Assembly (NCBI GenBank): GCA_019634635.1
Contig: JAHCBB010000044.1
Location: forward strand, 1 to 37,819
Length of the DNA stretch: 37,819 bases
Direction: 5' to 3'
From: Verrucomicrobiia bacterium
GTDB lineage: Bacteria > Verrucomicrobiota > Verrucomicrobiia > Limisphaerales > UBA9464
The first letter of the stretch is position 1; each line of letters starts with the position of its first letter. The notes beneath the pieces are model-generated. The model had not been told where the DNA came from and did not search any database. It saw only the letters and a program-made list of their open reading frames with translations. Position numbers and translations under genes: made by a program. Shown piece by piece: positions 20,230 to 29,641 of this stretch.

Positions 20230-20431
20230 ACACGTCCTGCGCCTCCAACGGGTCGGTGGTCATTGCGTAGTCCGCTCCGCCCGACAGAACCCGGGACAGG
20301 AACTGCTGTTTCTGCCGCTGCCGGAGGTACTCCGTCAACGCCTGCGCGCTTGCCGGTGATTTCTTCTTCTGGCCGGTGATCTTCTGCAGTTGCTTCAGCT
20401 CATTCGCATCAAACTCGATCGTGATTCGCAT
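20216..20431 (-). CDS. small VapB-type antitoxin without a functional toxin
   Basis: This 71-residue protein starts MRITIEFDANEL, resembling ribbon-helix-helix-like VapB antitoxins (M-R-T-T-(L/I)-x-(I/F)-D-x-x-x-L with a later A-L-T-E-Y-L helix). Its partner gene, just downstream and overlapping, is only a 37-codon PIN stub. The antitoxin may persist as a solitary repressor or an anti-toxin against related modules such as the vapC at 15051. Family assignment is by pattern only. Confidence 0.6.
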   Translation of the reverse strand: MRITIEFDANELKQLQKITGQKKKSPASAQALTEYLRQRQKQQFLSRVLSGGADYAMTTDPLEAQDVYATR

Positions 20432-20520
20432 ACTTCAAGAATGACATTTGATGCTTCGAGATTCACAGGCAAGCGGATTGGTCCTGATGGTCATGAACCT
20501 TGCCGACCGGGGCCTTGACG

Positions 20521-20561
20521 AGGGCCGGAGCGCAAAGACGATTTGAGCTCGCGGCCCCCCG
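20521..20561 (-). repeat. degenerate GC-rich hairpin repeat H6
   Basis: GGGCCGGAGCGC...GAGCTCGCGGCCCCCC is a decayed member of the H family. It lies between the MP3 3' end and the antitoxin gene. The rest of 20432-20613 shows only MP 3'-flank sequence. Confidence 0.45.
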
Positions 20562-20613
20562 TCCGGCCCATGCATGCCGGGAAGGTGGCTGGAAACGATG
20601 CCGGGCTGCCGGG

Positions 20614-23600
20614 CTACTGAACGGGCGGCTGAACACGGAAGAACCGTGAACCTTCGCTGGTGGGAGCCGTGAACGGTGTCCGGGTGTCGTAGCCTTCCAA
20701 CCGGACTTCACCCGCCGGTTCCCAATGTTCGAGATCGGCACTGGCTTCGACTGGATACACACCTCCGGGAAAACCGTGGACGGTGGCTGCGAAATGGTTA
20801 ACGGCCAGTTTCAAATCCCGTAGGGCCGGCGTCAGCGGGCCGAGGTTCAGCCGGACGAGGCTAGGAGCGTGCAGGCCATTCACGCGCTGGAACGGGCCGG
20901 AAAGGAACAACGTCCCGTCGGCGAGCATTGGGGTCGCCTCGGGGCCCGGTCCGAAGTCTTTTCCAAGAAATCGATCGGGTCCGGTCCCGAGATCGAAGCC
21001 GGAGTCCAGGGTTCCATCCGCGTTCAGCAGGGTGACGAAGCGCCGATTCTGACCGGCGATGGTGGTGAAATTGCCGCTCACCAGCAGGCGTCCATCCGGC
21101 AGGCAGACGAAGTCGTTCACATCGGCGTTGGGAGTGGGCGAACGAAACGTCAGGTCGTTGGAGCCGTCGGCGTTGAGCCGGGCCAGCTTCTTCGAAGCAC
21201 GGCCGCCCAGCGTATCAAAGACCCCGCCCACCACGATCTTGCCGTCGGGCTGCTGGCGGATGCGCCACACCGGACCGGCGGCGCCGGTCCTCAGCTTGAA
21301 CGTCGGGTCGAACGTGCCGTCCGGGTTCAACCGGGCCAGGTTGAGCATCGGTTTGCCATCCACCTGCTTGAAGTAGCCGCCCAACAGGATCCTTCCGTCT
21401 GCCTGGAGCGCCACGGTCTGGATGATCACAGTCCAGTCGCTCGTCGGCCCGCCGTTGGGCTGGAAGCTGGGGTCCACGCTGCCGTCGGTCAGCAACCGGG
21501 CGATGAAGGGACGCCGCCCACCGTTGATGTGCTCGAACGTGCCTCCAACCACGATCCGTCCGTCCGGTTGGATGACATGGCTGAGGACCGCTCCGTCGAA
21601 GCGGAGGTTGGAGCCGAACGACTCATCCAACCGTCCGTCCGGATGCAACCGGAGCATCGTGGTGCGGGGCTGGCCGTTGACCCGTGAGAAGGCCCCCGCC
21701 AGCAGCAGCTTGCCATCGGACTGGATCTCAACGGACGAGACAACGGCATTGGAGCCGAAGCCGAGGAGGGCGGATCCCAGACCGGCGAGACGGCGATGTC
21801 CGAGCAGGATCTCCGGCGGTTGAAACGACTCGTCCACCGTGCCGTCGGCGTTGAGGCGGGCGATGCCGGTGCGTTCATGGCCGCCCAAGCGGGAGAAGTT
21901 GCCCCAGACCATCAACTTTCCATCACTGCGGATCCGGGCGTTGAGATTGCCATCGGGATCCAGTGTGCGGCCGGGATTGCCGAGCACCGCCCCCGCCCGT
22001 TGGCCGTCCAGAATCCGCACGGTGTTCGTGCGCGTGCCGACCACGACGAAAAAGCTCCGGTCGGGGCCGGCCGCGGGTCTTGGCAGGATCGGGACGGCGA
22101 TCTCCCACGGGATGGCTCCGGCCGCAGGGGTGAACGAGCCGCTCATCGGTTGATAGTCCGTTCCGGCCCTCGCGGTGCCGTCCACGGTGCGATAGGGAAG
22201 GACCGCTTCGCCCTCACCAAGGGGGCCGGTGAAGTTGACCCGGATCCAGGCCTCGCCGGCCAGTTCGCTCACGGCGAGCGGGCCGTCGGGGAATTCAATC
22301 TGCGAGTGGGCGGGCGGCGTGCTGGCGTCGAGGATGACGACCTCGGTGGTGCCCTGCCAGGCGATGCCGTGCCCGCCTTGGACTCCTGCAAGGCCCAGAC
22401 GAAGTGTTTCCTCACCCTCGGCCACATCATCCTGGATCAAGGGAATCACCAGTTCGGCCGTGGCCTGATTCGTGGCGAAGTTGACCAGGGTGGAGATCGG
22501 CCGGGTGTAGTCCAGGCCCACCTTGGCCGGACTCGTGGGGTCGAACGTCACCGTGACCCGGGTGCTGGTGTCCAGATTCCCGGTGCGCACGAGCCGCACC
22601 GTGACCGAACCGTCCTGTTCGGCCGCAATGAAGCGCGGCTGGGCAAACCCGATGCGGCTGCCCGCCGTGCGGTAGAGGGCGACGTAGGGGGCGATTTCGT
22701 TGATGGTGCGGGAGCCATCCGACGGACGTTCGGCCTCGGCGGGAACCCCCATCGGCACGCCATCCAGTTGGAGCCGGGGATTGCCGAAATAGGGGACATA
22801 GATTCCGGGCTCGTAGGACATGACGTCCATGTAGGTCACTCCCTCCACCTCGAAGCGGTGCCCGAAGATGTAGGGCTTCCGGCCCGCGTAGTAGGGGGCA
22901 TTCCGGGGATCATCCAGACCGGCGTGTTCCCGATCGTGCGCACAACCCAGCAAATGTCCGAGCTCGTGAGCCAGGAACATCGACCCCTTTCCCATGCCCT
23001 GACGTCGGATCACCATGAAGCCCGTGGCCGGGTTTCCCTGGGGCGGGGTGAGATCCCACGCCTGGCCGTAGATTCCCTGGTTTTCCAGCTCGGTGAGCAG
23101 GCAGACGAGGTCGGCCTTGTAGTCGTTGCGCAACTGCTGCACCCGGTCCATGCCGTCCACACCATTGGCCAGGCGGTAGTTGTCCCGCGGCAGGTCGCCG
23201 GTCTCAAACGTGTCGTAAAGCCCCATGAAGACGGGATTGATGCGGACGTTGATGAGGCTGTTGGTCAGGCGGTAGTTCATCTCGTCCACCGATTCCAAGA
23301 TGCGCTGGCGGATGCCTTCCTCGTTGCCCTCGCCGATCATGGCCTGAGGCGTGTAGAGGAACATCACGTCCACCACAGTGGGTTCGGACAACGTGTCGGC
23401 CGGCGGCAGGTCCACGGCCTGGGGACCCACACCCGCGCGGGCGAGGCCGGAGACCGCGTCCCCGGCGGGCACCGGTTGCGGCACGGTGCCGCAGAAGGCA
23501 TGGGCTCGGGAGTCGACCTGGGAGATCTCCAGCACCTCGCCATCGCCCAGCGGAGCGACCCGGAACGCGCCCAGGCCGGTGAGGCGCAGGAAGCCGGTGA

Positions 23601-24027
23601 GACTCCGTCCCTCCAGCGTCAGGGTGACACTGCTGGCCTCATCGGACGTCGCGCGCCCGCGGACCACCCAGCCGCCGGTCACAGTGGGTTCCACCGACTC
23701 GACGGCGAGGGTGATGTCCTGGTTATCCAGCAGGTCGAGTCGCACCTGGCGTCCGGGCTGAAACCATTCGGCCGCCCGGGTCGGCAGCTGCGGGTTCAGG
23801 CGTGCGGTCCGGGATCGTGACGGGGTTCGCCTCCATCCGCTGGCTGTCGCTGGCGATGACTCCGACTGGACCGGCAGAAGGAGCGCCGGGCGGGGTTCGG
23901 AATCGGACTCGGCGTGTGCTGGGAGCGCCCCGGTTGAGGCCCAGGCGAGAACGGCCAATGTTGCGTTGAGTCCCCTGCGGAAGAAGCCCGGGGGCTGTGG
24001 GGTGGAACGTGATGGGAATAGGTTCAT
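20614..24027 (-). CDS. MP3: secreted reprolysin-like metallopeptidase with Calx-beta and delta-60 repeats
   Basis: MP3 has 1137 residues, the same length and domain layout as MP1: signal peptide (MNLFPSRS..., to about 39), N-terminal domain, and a peptidase domain with HELGHLLGCAHD near 354-365 and VMSYEPG. Two Calx-beta domains, seven delta-60 repeats and the C-terminal F-F-R module ending RVQPPVQ follow. It starts at ATG 24027 after leader A. It lines up with MP1 at a constant offset of 19,512 bases from start to stop, without net insertions. Parts are identical (280 bases at 21021-21300) and others clearly diverged, so gene conversion or uneven selection is likely. The substrate is unknown. 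Confidence 0.88.
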   Translation of the reverse strand: MNLFPSRSTPQPPGFFRRGLNATLAVLAWASTGALPAHAESDSEPRPALLLPVQSESSPATASGWRRTPSRSRTARLNPQLPTRAAEWFQPGRQVRLDLLDNQDITLAVESVEPTVTGGWVVRGRATSDEASSVTLTLEGRSLTGFLRLTGLGAFRVAPLGDGEVLEISQVDSRAHAFCGTVPQPVPAGDAVSGLARAGVGPQAVDLPPADTLSEPTVVDVMFLYTPQAMIGEGNEEGIRQRILESVDEMNYRLTNSLINVRINPVFMGLYDTFETGDLPRDNYRLANGVDGMDRVQQLRNDYKADLVCLLTELENQGIYGQAWDLTPPQGNPATGFMVIRRQGMGKGSMFLAHELGHLLGCAHDREHAGLDDPRNAPYYAGRKPYIFGHRFEVEGVTYMDVMSYEPGIYVPYFGNPRLQLDGVPMGVPAEAERPSDGSRTINEIAPYVALYRTAGSRIGFAQPRFIAAEQDGSVTVRLVRTGNLDTSTRVTVTFDPTSPAKVGLDYTRPISTLVNFATNQATAELVIPLIQDDVAEGEETLRLGLAGVQGGHGIAWQGTTEVVILDASTPPAHSQIEFPDGPLAVSELAGEAWIRVNFTGPLGEGEAVLPYRTVDGTARAGTDYQPMSGSFTPAAGAIPWEIAVPILPRPAAGPDRSFFVVVGTRTNTVRILDGQRAGAVLGNPGRTLDPDGNLNARIRSDGKLMVWGNFSRLGGHERTGIARLNADGTVDESFQPPEILLGHRRLAGLGSALLGFGSNAVVSSVEIQSDGKLLLAGAFSRVNGQPRTTMLRLHPDGRLDESFGSNLRFDGAVLSHVIQPDGRIVVGGTFEHINGGRRPFIARLLTDGSVDPSFQPNGGPTSDWTVIIQTVALQADGRILLGGYFKQVDGKPMLNLARLNPDGTFDPTFKLRTGAAGPVWRIRQQPDGKIVVGGVFDTLGGRASKKLARLNADGSNDLTFRSPTPNADVNDFVCLPDGRLLVSGNFTTIAGQNRRFVTLLNADGTLDSGFDLGTGPDRFLGKDFGPGPEATPMLADGTLFLSGPFQRVNGLHAPSLVRLNLGPLTPALRDLKLAVNHFAATVHGFPGGVYPVEASADLEHWEPAGEVRLEGYDTRTPFTAPTSEGSRFFRVQPPVQ

Positions 24028-24102
24028 GCCCCCGTTGCACACCGCACTTCCGGGAAAGGGATTCGCGGATAATTGAGAATTCGTTTCCCGCGCCCAACCC
24101 AA
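24028..24102 (-). promoter_or_regulatory. conserved leader A, copy 2 (MP3)
   Basis: This is almost identical to leader A of MP1 (4516-4590) and part of the same segmental duplication. Confidence 0.6.
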
Positions 24103-24109
24103 AGGGAAA

Positions 24110-24153
24110 CGGCGGGCCGGAGCGCACTCACGGTTCGCGCTCGCGGCCCGCCG
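24110..24153 (-). repeat. GC-rich hairpin repeat H2
   Basis: CGGCGGGCCGGAGCGC pairs with GCGCTCGCGGCCCGCCG, with TTTCCC following on the minus strand. The MP4 stop codon lies inside it. It could act as the MP4 terminator. Confidence 0.65.
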
Positions 24154-27100
24154 CCCGATTCACACGGGCCGGGAGAATGACGGGAACACCGCCGGGCTGC
24201 TGACCGTGAGGCGTCAGGCGGAAGAAGCGTGAACCTTCCCCGGTCGGAGCCGTGAATTGAGTCCGGGTGTCGTAGCCTTCCAGTCGGACTTCGCCGGCCT
24301 GTTCCCAATGCTCGAGATCGGCACTGGCTTCGACTGGATACACACCTCCCGCCAGGCCGTGCACGGTGGCGGCCAGTTGGGTCGCGGCCAGTTTCAAATC
24401 CCGTAGGGCCGGCGTCAGCGGGCCGAGGTTCAGCCGGACGAGGCTCGGAGCGTGCAGGCCATTCACGCGCTGGAACGGACCCGAGAGATAGAGCGTTCCG
24501 TCCGCGAGCAATGCGGTCGCTTCAGAGTCCAGTCCGACTTCCCTTCCGAGAAAGCGATCCGGCCCGGTCCCGAGATCGAAGCTGGAGTCCAGGGTCCCGT
24601 CCGCGTTCAGCAGGGTCAAGAAGCGCCGGTCCTGACTGGCGATGGTGGTAAAGCTACCGCTGACCAGCAGCCGTCCATCCGGCAGGCAGACGAAGTCGTT
24701 CACATCGGCGTTCGGGTTGGGCGGGCGGAAGGTCAGGTCGTTCGAACCGTCGGCGTTGAGCCGGGCCAGCTTCTTCGAAGCACGGCCGCCCAGCGTGTCA
24801 AAGACCCCGCCCACCACGATCTTGCCATCGGGCTGCTGCCGGATGCGCCACACCGGACCGGCGGCGCCGGTCCTCAGCTTGAAGGTCGGGTCGAAGGTGC
24901 CGTCCGGGTTCAACCGCGCCAGGTTGAGCATCGGTTTGCCGTCCACCTGCTTGAAGAAGCCGCCCAGCAGGATCTTTCCGTCCGCCTGGAGCGCAAAGGT
25001 CTGGATGATCACGGTCCAGTCGCTCGTCGGCCCGCCGTTGGGCTGGAAGCTGGGGTCCACGCTCCCGTCGGGCAGCAACCGGGCGATGAAGGGACGCCGC
25101 TCACCGTTGATGCGCTCGAACGTGCCTCCGACCACGATCCGTCCGTCCGGTTGGATGACGAGGCTGATGACCGCTCCGTCGAAGCGGAGGCCTGGACCGA
25201 ACGATTCATCCACCCGCCCATCCGGTTGCAACCGGACCAGTGTGGTGCGGGGCTGGCCGTTGACCCGTGAAAATGAGCCGACCAACAGCAGTTTTCCGTC
25301 AGGCTGGACGCCGACCGAGGCGATTTTGGCGTTGGCGTTGAAACTCACGAGCGCCGCTCCGAGACCGGCCAGACGGCGGTGCCCCAGCAGAATCTCCGGC
25401 GGTTGAAACGACTCGTCCACCGTGCCGTCGGCGTTGAGTTGAGCGATGCCGGTGCGTTCATGGCCGCCCAAGCGGGAGAAGCTGCCCCAGACGAGCAGTT
25501 TTCCGTCGCCGCGGATCCGGGCGTTGAGATCGCCATCGGGATCGAGTTGGAGACCGGGATTGCCGAGCAACGCCCCCACCCGTTGGCCGTCCAGGATCCG
25601 CACGGTGTTCGTGCGCGTGCCGACCACGACGAAAAAACTCCGGTCGGGGCCGGCCGCGGGTTGCGGCAGGATCGGGACGGCGATTTCCCACGAGGTTTCC
25701 CCGGCGGGGTGGGTGAGCGTGCCACTCACCGGCTGATAGTCCGTTCCGGCGGTCGCGGTGCCGTCCACGGTGCGATAGGGAAGGACCAATTCGCCGTCGC
25801 CGAGGGGCCCGGCGAAGTTCACCCGAACCCGGGCTTCGGCGACCGATTCGGTGACGGCGAGCGGGCCGTCGGGGAATTCAATCTGCGAGTAGGCGGGTGG
25901 CGTGCTGGCGTCCAGGATGACGACCTCCGTGGTTCCCTGCCCGGCAATGCCGTGGTCGCCCTGCACCGAAGTGAGGCCCAATCGGAGTGTTTCCTCTCCC
26001 TCGGCCACGTCATCCTGAATCAACGGAATCACCAGTTCGGCCGTGGCCTGGTTCGTGGCGAAGCTGACCAGCACGGAGGCCGGCCGGGTGTAGTCCTGGC
26101 CAGCCTTGGCCGGACTGGTGGCGTCGAAGGTCACCGTGACCAGCGTGCTGGTATCCAAGTCGCCGGTGCGCACCAGCCGCACGGTGACTGAGCCGTCCTG
26201 CTCGGCGGCAACGAAGCGCGGTGCGGCGAACCCAATGCGGCTGCGCGCCGTGCGGTAAAGAGCGACGTAGGGCGCGGTTTCGTTGATGGTGCGGGCGCCG
26301 TCCGACGGGCGTTCGGCCCCGGCTGGGACGCCCAGCGGCACGCCATCCAGTTGGAGCCGGGGATTGCCGTAATAGGGGACAAAGATGCCGGGTTCGTAGG
26401 ACATGACGTCAATGTAGGTCACTCCCTCCACCTCCAAGCGGTGGCCGAAAATGTAGGGCTTCCTGGCAGCGTAGAAGGGGGCGTCGAGTGGTAGTGTTGC
26501 ATGTTCCCGGTCATGGTCGCAGCCCAGCAGGTGCCCAAGCTCGTGCGCCAGAAACGGGGAACCCTTTCCCATGGCTATCCGACGGATCACGGAAAAGCCC
26601 GTGGCCTGGTTCCCATGGGGCGGGGTCAGATCCCACGCCTGGCCAGCAAAGCCCTGGTTTTCCAATTCGGTGATCAAGACGACGAGGTCCGCCTTGTGGT
26701 CGTTGCGCAACTGCGACACCCGCTCCATCCCGGCCGTGCCGTTGGCGAGCCGCGAAAGGTCCCGCGGCAGATCGCCGGTCTCAGACGTGTTGTAGAGCCC
26801 GATGAAGACGGGGTGGATGCGGACGTTGATGAGGCTGTTGGTCAGGCGGTAGTTCATCTCGTCCACCGATTCCAAGATGCGCTGGCGGATGCCTTCCTCG
26901 TTGCCCTCACCGACCACCGCCTGAGGCGTGTAGAGGAACATCACCTCCACCACCGTTGGCTCGGGGAGCGTGTCGGCTGGGGGAAGCTCTCCGGCATGGG
27001 GACCCACACCCGCGCGGGCGATGCCGGAGACCGCGTCCCCGGCGGGCACCGGTTTCGGCACGGTGGCGCAGAAGGCATGGCTCCGGGCGTCCACCTGGGA

Positions 27101-27604
27101 GATCTCCAGCACCTCGCCAGCGCCCAGCGGAGCGACCCGGAACGCGCCCAAGCCAGTGAGGCGCACAAAGCCGGTGAGACTGTGATCCTCCAGCACGAGC
27201 GTAACGCTGCTGGCCTCATCCGAGGTCGCCCGCCCGTGGATCACCCTTCCGCCGGTTGCCGTGGGTTCCACCGACTCAACGGCAACGGTGATGTCCTGGT
27301 GGTCCAGCAGATCGAGCCGCACCTCGCGGCCGGGCTGAAGCCAGTCGGCCGCGCGGGTCGGCAGCTCCGGGTTCAGGCGTGCGATTCGCGATCGTGACGG
27401 GGTTCGCCTCCATCCGCTGGCTGTCGCTGGCGATGACTCCGACTGGACCGGCAGAAGGAGCGCCGGGAGGGGTTCGGAATCGGACTCGGCGTGCGTTGCG
27501 AACACCCCGGTTGAGGCCCAGGCGATGACGGCCAATGTTGCATTGAGTCCCCTGCGGAAGAAGCCCGGGGGCCGTGGGGTGGAACGTGATGGGAGTAAGT
27601 TCAT
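24128..27604 (-). CDS. MP4: secreted reprolysin-like metallopeptidase with Calx-beta and delta-60 repeats
   Basis: MP4 has 1158 residues from ATG 27604 after leader A. The domain order matches MP1-MP3, with zinc motif HELGHLLGCDHD and Met-turn VMSYEPG. It is a mosaic. The signal peptide and first 80 residues follow MP1/MP3; the next domain (RAADWLQPG, RVIHGRATSD, DARSHAFC) follows MP2; the linker around VPAGDAVSGIARAG follows MP3; from the zinc site to the end it follows MP2. The C-terminus shares MP2's stop-codon loss and extension to REREP. These patches suggest repeated recombination between paralogues. Confidence 0.88.
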   Translation of the reverse strand: MNLLPSRSTPRPPGFFRRGLNATLAVIAWASTGVFATHAESDSEPLPALLLPVQSESSPATASGWRRTPSRSRIARLNPELPTRAADWLQPGREVRLDLLDHQDITVAVESVEPTATGGRVIHGRATSDEASSVTLVLEDHSLTGFVRLTGLGAFRVAPLGAGEVLEISQVDARSHAFCATVPKPVPAGDAVSGIARAGVGPHAGELPPADTLPEPTVVEVMFLYTPQAVVGEGNEEGIRQRILESVDEMNYRLTNSLINVRIHPVFIGLYNTSETGDLPRDLSRLANGTAGMERVSQLRNDHKADLVVLITELENQGFAGQAWDLTPPHGNQATGFSVIRRIAMGKGSPFLAHELGHLLGCDHDREHATLPLDAPFYAARKPYIFGHRLEVEGVTYIDVMSYEPGIFVPYYGNPRLQLDGVPLGVPAGAERPSDGARTINETAPYVALYRTARSRIGFAAPRFVAAEQDGSVTVRLVRTGDLDTSTLVTVTFDATSPAKAGQDYTRPASVLVSFATNQATAELVIPLIQDDVAEGEETLRLGLTSVQGDHGIAGQGTTEVVILDASTPPAYSQIEFPDGPLAVTESVAEARVRVNFAGPLGDGELVLPYRTVDGTATAGTDYQPVSGTLTHPAGETSWEIAVPILPQPAAGPDRSFFVVVGTRTNTVRILDGQRVGALLGNPGLQLDPDGDLNARIRGDGKLLVWGSFSRLGGHERTGIAQLNADGTVDESFQPPEILLGHRRLAGLGAALVSFNANAKIASVGVQPDGKLLLVGSFSRVNGQPRTTLVRLQPDGRVDESFGPGLRFDGAVISLVIQPDGRIVVGGTFERINGERRPFIARLLPDGSVDPSFQPNGGPTSDWTVIIQTFALQADGKILLGGFFKQVDGKPMLNLARLNPDGTFDPTFKLRTGAAGPVWRIRQQPDGKIVVGGVFDTLGGRASKKLARLNADGSNDLTFRPPNPNADVNDFVCLPDGRLLVSGSFTTIASQDRRFLTLLNADGTLDSSFDLGTGPDRFLGREVGLDSEATALLADGTLYLSGPFQRVNGLHAPSLVRLNLGPLTPALRDLKLAATQLAATVHGLAGGVYPVEASADLEHWEQAGEVRLEGYDTRTQFTAPTGEGSRFFRLTPHGQQPGGVPVILPARVNRAAGREREP

Positions 27605-27680
27605 GCACCCCTTGCCACCGCACTTTCGGGAAAGGGATTCGCGGATTTTTAAGGGATCGTCTCCCGCGCCCATGCCGAAC
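27605..27680 (-). promoter_or_regulatory. conserved leader A, copy 3 (MP4)
   Basis: GCGAATCCCTTTCCCGAAAG, TGCGGTGGCAAGGGGTGC then ATG. The upstream hairpin of the H family is cut short here (AACGGCCGGG) and runs into the direct repeat at 27691. Confidence 0.6.
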
Positions 27681-27690
27681 GGGAACGGCC

Positions 27691-27742
27691 GGGTCGGGAA
27701 TGAGCCGCAGAGCGGTCCCGCCTAGGGTCGTGGGAGATGGGG
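27691..27742 (+). repeat. 52-bp direct repeat, left of hipBA
   Basis: GGGTCGGGAATG-R-GCCGCAG then AGCGGTCCCGCC, ending GGGAGATGGGG, recurs at 29642-29694 in the same orientation with a few mismatches. The two copies bracket the hipBA module. Between 27743 and 27941 I see no gene or other signal. Confidence 0.7.
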
Positions 27743-27941
27743 TTGGGGGCCGTTGCGATGGGTGTGGACCGGATTCGGCGTAATTGGCGGGCTGGACGGA
27801 AGAATCAAGAACGACTGGCGTCGAGGGATGAAGAACAGACCCAACTCAGCTCGATTTCATCAGCATTTTGGTTCGGCGGGAACCACCCCATTACGGAATG
27901 GCGCTGGGAGGCAGGGCGGGGCAGAAGGGTTGCGTGCGCCC

Positions 27942-27964
27942 GATCGGCACGGTGTGTGCCGATC
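27942..27964 (-). terminator. hairpin at the hipA stop codon
   Basis: A perfect 9-bp stem GATCGGCAC/GTGCCGATC with a 5-base loop overlaps the hipA stop. There is no T-tract, so it may instead protect the mRNA 3' end or be part of a repeat. Confidence 0.4.
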
Positions 27965-29192
27965 ACGCCTTGATCAGGGAGGCGGCTTCGTTGATCGACG
28001 GATTCTCGAAGGCGCTGGCGTACGCGGAGATCGTTCCAGCGGAAAGACGGAGGCGTCGGGCGGTCTGGCGCCATTGCTGAATGACGGTCAGGACGTCCCG
28101 AAGAATCTCCCTCGCTTCCGCAGCCCGGAGACCGAAGCGGGGGGCTGCGTCCAGGGCGACTGCGACGCTCGGTTCCTCCTGATGTTCGGTGATGGGAGTC
28201 TTCGGGGTCTGACTGCGATCCATCTCCGGAACCGGGTTGAGGTCGTAGGCGGGCGACAGCGACCAGTGGCCCGCCGCGTGCATCAGGAAGCCATGGTTCC
28301 GGAGGTGGTCGTCGTAGTTGCTGGCGAGGAGCGAGAAGATGAGGCGACGCCAGAGTTCGCGCAGATCCTCCCGCACGGCTGCACCGCACTGACGGATGCC
28401 ATCGGCGAGCAGGGTGTAGGAGCCGGCCTCGCCCGGAGTGAGTCCGAGGAGACTGTGAGCGGAAAGGAACGGGATGCGTCGCGGGCCGATCCGGTCGAAG
28501 CGGGTGATGACGGAGACACCACGGCCGCGCACCCGGACGAGTTGATGTTCCGGCACGCGGATCCCCGCCTCCCGGGCCAGCCCGAGGGCCAGCACCTCAC
28601 CGGCAGCGATGTCCCGGGTGTCATCGGGCTTGGGGAACTTGGCGATGGCGAGCTGTCCGTCCGGGAGCGCGACCACCGACTTCGGGCGCGCCCCGCCCAA
28701 GGGTGAGCCGGCACCCAGCAGGAAGCGAAGGTCCTGGGCGGTTTCAGTTTCCCCGTGGACGGCGTCGGTGGCGTTGAGCAGAGCGGCCAGTTGGACCACG
28801 GGTGGCACCCTGCCGGAACGGGTGGCGAGGAATGGCCCTTCCGAGCCAGTCCGGAAGCGGAGGGCCCCGATGCGGGTGGAGTCCTCAAGGGCCAGGACGT
28901 AGTCCAGATCCCGGTAGGGTTTGGCATCCAGGACATGTCGGCGGACCGCCCGCTCGATCAGGACCCGGCCCCACCGATCCGGACCGCAGTCCTGGATGGC
29001 GCCGAACAGGCTCGGGCTGTGATGCGGGCCAGCCCGGAGAGGCAGGCTCGTGGGATCGATGGCGAAGGCCTTCGGCTGGCTGAGCCAGGTGGGATGGTAC
29101 TCGAAGGTGACCGTGGCGCCCCGGGCAGCCGGGCGCAGCAGTCCCACCCGCTTCGTCTCACCTTCCCATTCGATGTGGACCTCGATGCTCAT
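27963..29192 (-). CDS. hipA: HipA-type serine/threonine kinase toxin
   Basis: This 409-residue protein is close to the length of E. coli HipA, which phosphorylates glutamyl-tRNA synthetase and induces dormancy. Visible family features are the N-terminal domain with SLFGAIQDCGPDRWGR, a glycine-rich ATP loop region (GGARPKSVVA near 167-176), FPKPDD, and the catalytic segment SNYDDHLRNHGF with D294, H296 and N299. The metal-binding D317 is in SPAYDLNP. All key residues are present, so it should be active; its own target is unknown. The start overlaps the hipB stop by four bases. It ends in a hairpin and sits between 52-bp direct repeats. Confidence 0.9.
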   Translation of the reverse strand: MSIEVHIEWEGETKRVGLLRPAARGATVTFEYHPTWLSQPKAFAIDPTSLPLRAGPHHSPSLFGAIQDCGPDRWGRVLIERAVRRHVLDAKPYRDLDYVLALEDSTRIGALRFRTGSEGPFLATRSGRVPPVVQLAALLNATDAVHGETETAQDLRFLLGAGSPLGGARPKSVVALPDGQLAIAKFPKPDDTRDIAAGEVLALGLAREAGIRVPEHQLVRVRGRGVSVITRFDRIGPRRIPFLSAHSLLGLTPGEAGSYTLLADGIRQCGAAVREDLRELWRRLIFSLLASNYDDHLRNHGFLMHAAGHWSLSPAYDLNPVPEMDRSQTPKTPITEHQEEPSVAVALDAAPRFGLRAAEAREILRDVLTVIQQWRQTARRLRLSAGTISAYASAFENPSINEAASLIKA

Positions 29193-29503
29193 GCCTTCCT
29201 TCGGCGGATCCGTTTGGGCAGCCGTTCCTCATCGAGTTCGAAGGCGAGCGTGTCCTGGGCCGGGGCGGCGAGTTGGGCGAGGCGCTCGTGGAGCTGGAGC
29301 ACGAAGGTGGCGTTGGCGAAGGCACCCAGCGCCACCGTCGGGTCGCCCTTCTCCAGACGCCAGAGCGTGCGGCGGCTGATGAAGAGCCGTTCGGCCATGT
29401 CCGCCGTGGAGATTCCCCGGCGCCGACGGGCAAGGGCGAGGTCGTGCCCGAGCTGGCGCAGGGCACGGGTCACGGGCAAGGGCAAGGAGGATATCTCGGA
29501 CAC
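29189..29503 (-). CDS. hipB: HipB-like XRE helix-turn-helix antitoxin/repressor
   Basis: This protein has 104 residues from GTG 29503. It has an XRE helix-turn-helix (RALRQLGHDLALARRRRGIS, then TADMAERLFISRRTLWRLEKG), as in HipB, which neutralises HipA and represses the operon. The C-terminal tail is charged (LDEERLPKRIRRRKA). Start choice: a longer frame begins at 29563, but it would run through an AT-rich region with a good promoter (29512-29539). Family similarity begins near LPVTRALRQLG. hipA follows with a four-base overlap. Confidence 0.8.
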   Translation of the reverse strand: MSEISSLPLPVTRALRQLGHDLALARRRRGISTADMAERLFISRRTLWRLEKGDPTVALGAFANATFVLQLHERLAQLAAPAQDTLAFELDEERLPKRIRRRKA

Positions 29504-29511
29504 GGTTTGAA

Positions 29512-29539
29512 TGTATCGTAAACGCACCACAACATTCAA
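29512..29539 (-). promoter_or_regulatory. candidate hipBA promoter
   Basis: On the minus strand TTGAAT (29539-29534) and GATACA (29517-29512) are 16 bases apart, with the GTG start eight bases further on. The spacing and near-leaderless layout mirror the vapBC promoter at 14787. GATAC occurs again at about 29550-29545 and may mark operator sites. Confidence 0.45.
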
Positions 29540-29641
29540 TAAAGTATCATTAAGGACACTCACATTGGCCGCCGATCGGCCGAGCGGGAAGCGGTGTCAC
29601 CCCCAGCGCGGACGGCAGGTGAAATTGCCGGTTTCAAAACC

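Noticed and set aside
21796..23820. 674-codon open frame on + antisense to MP3, and similar long ones at 3256-4308, 5867-6679, 6839-7951, 1372-2598
   Set aside because: They lie wholly antisense to genes with clear domains, show no recognisable motif, and recur at matching places in every MP paralogue. That is expected from high-GC third-codon bias.
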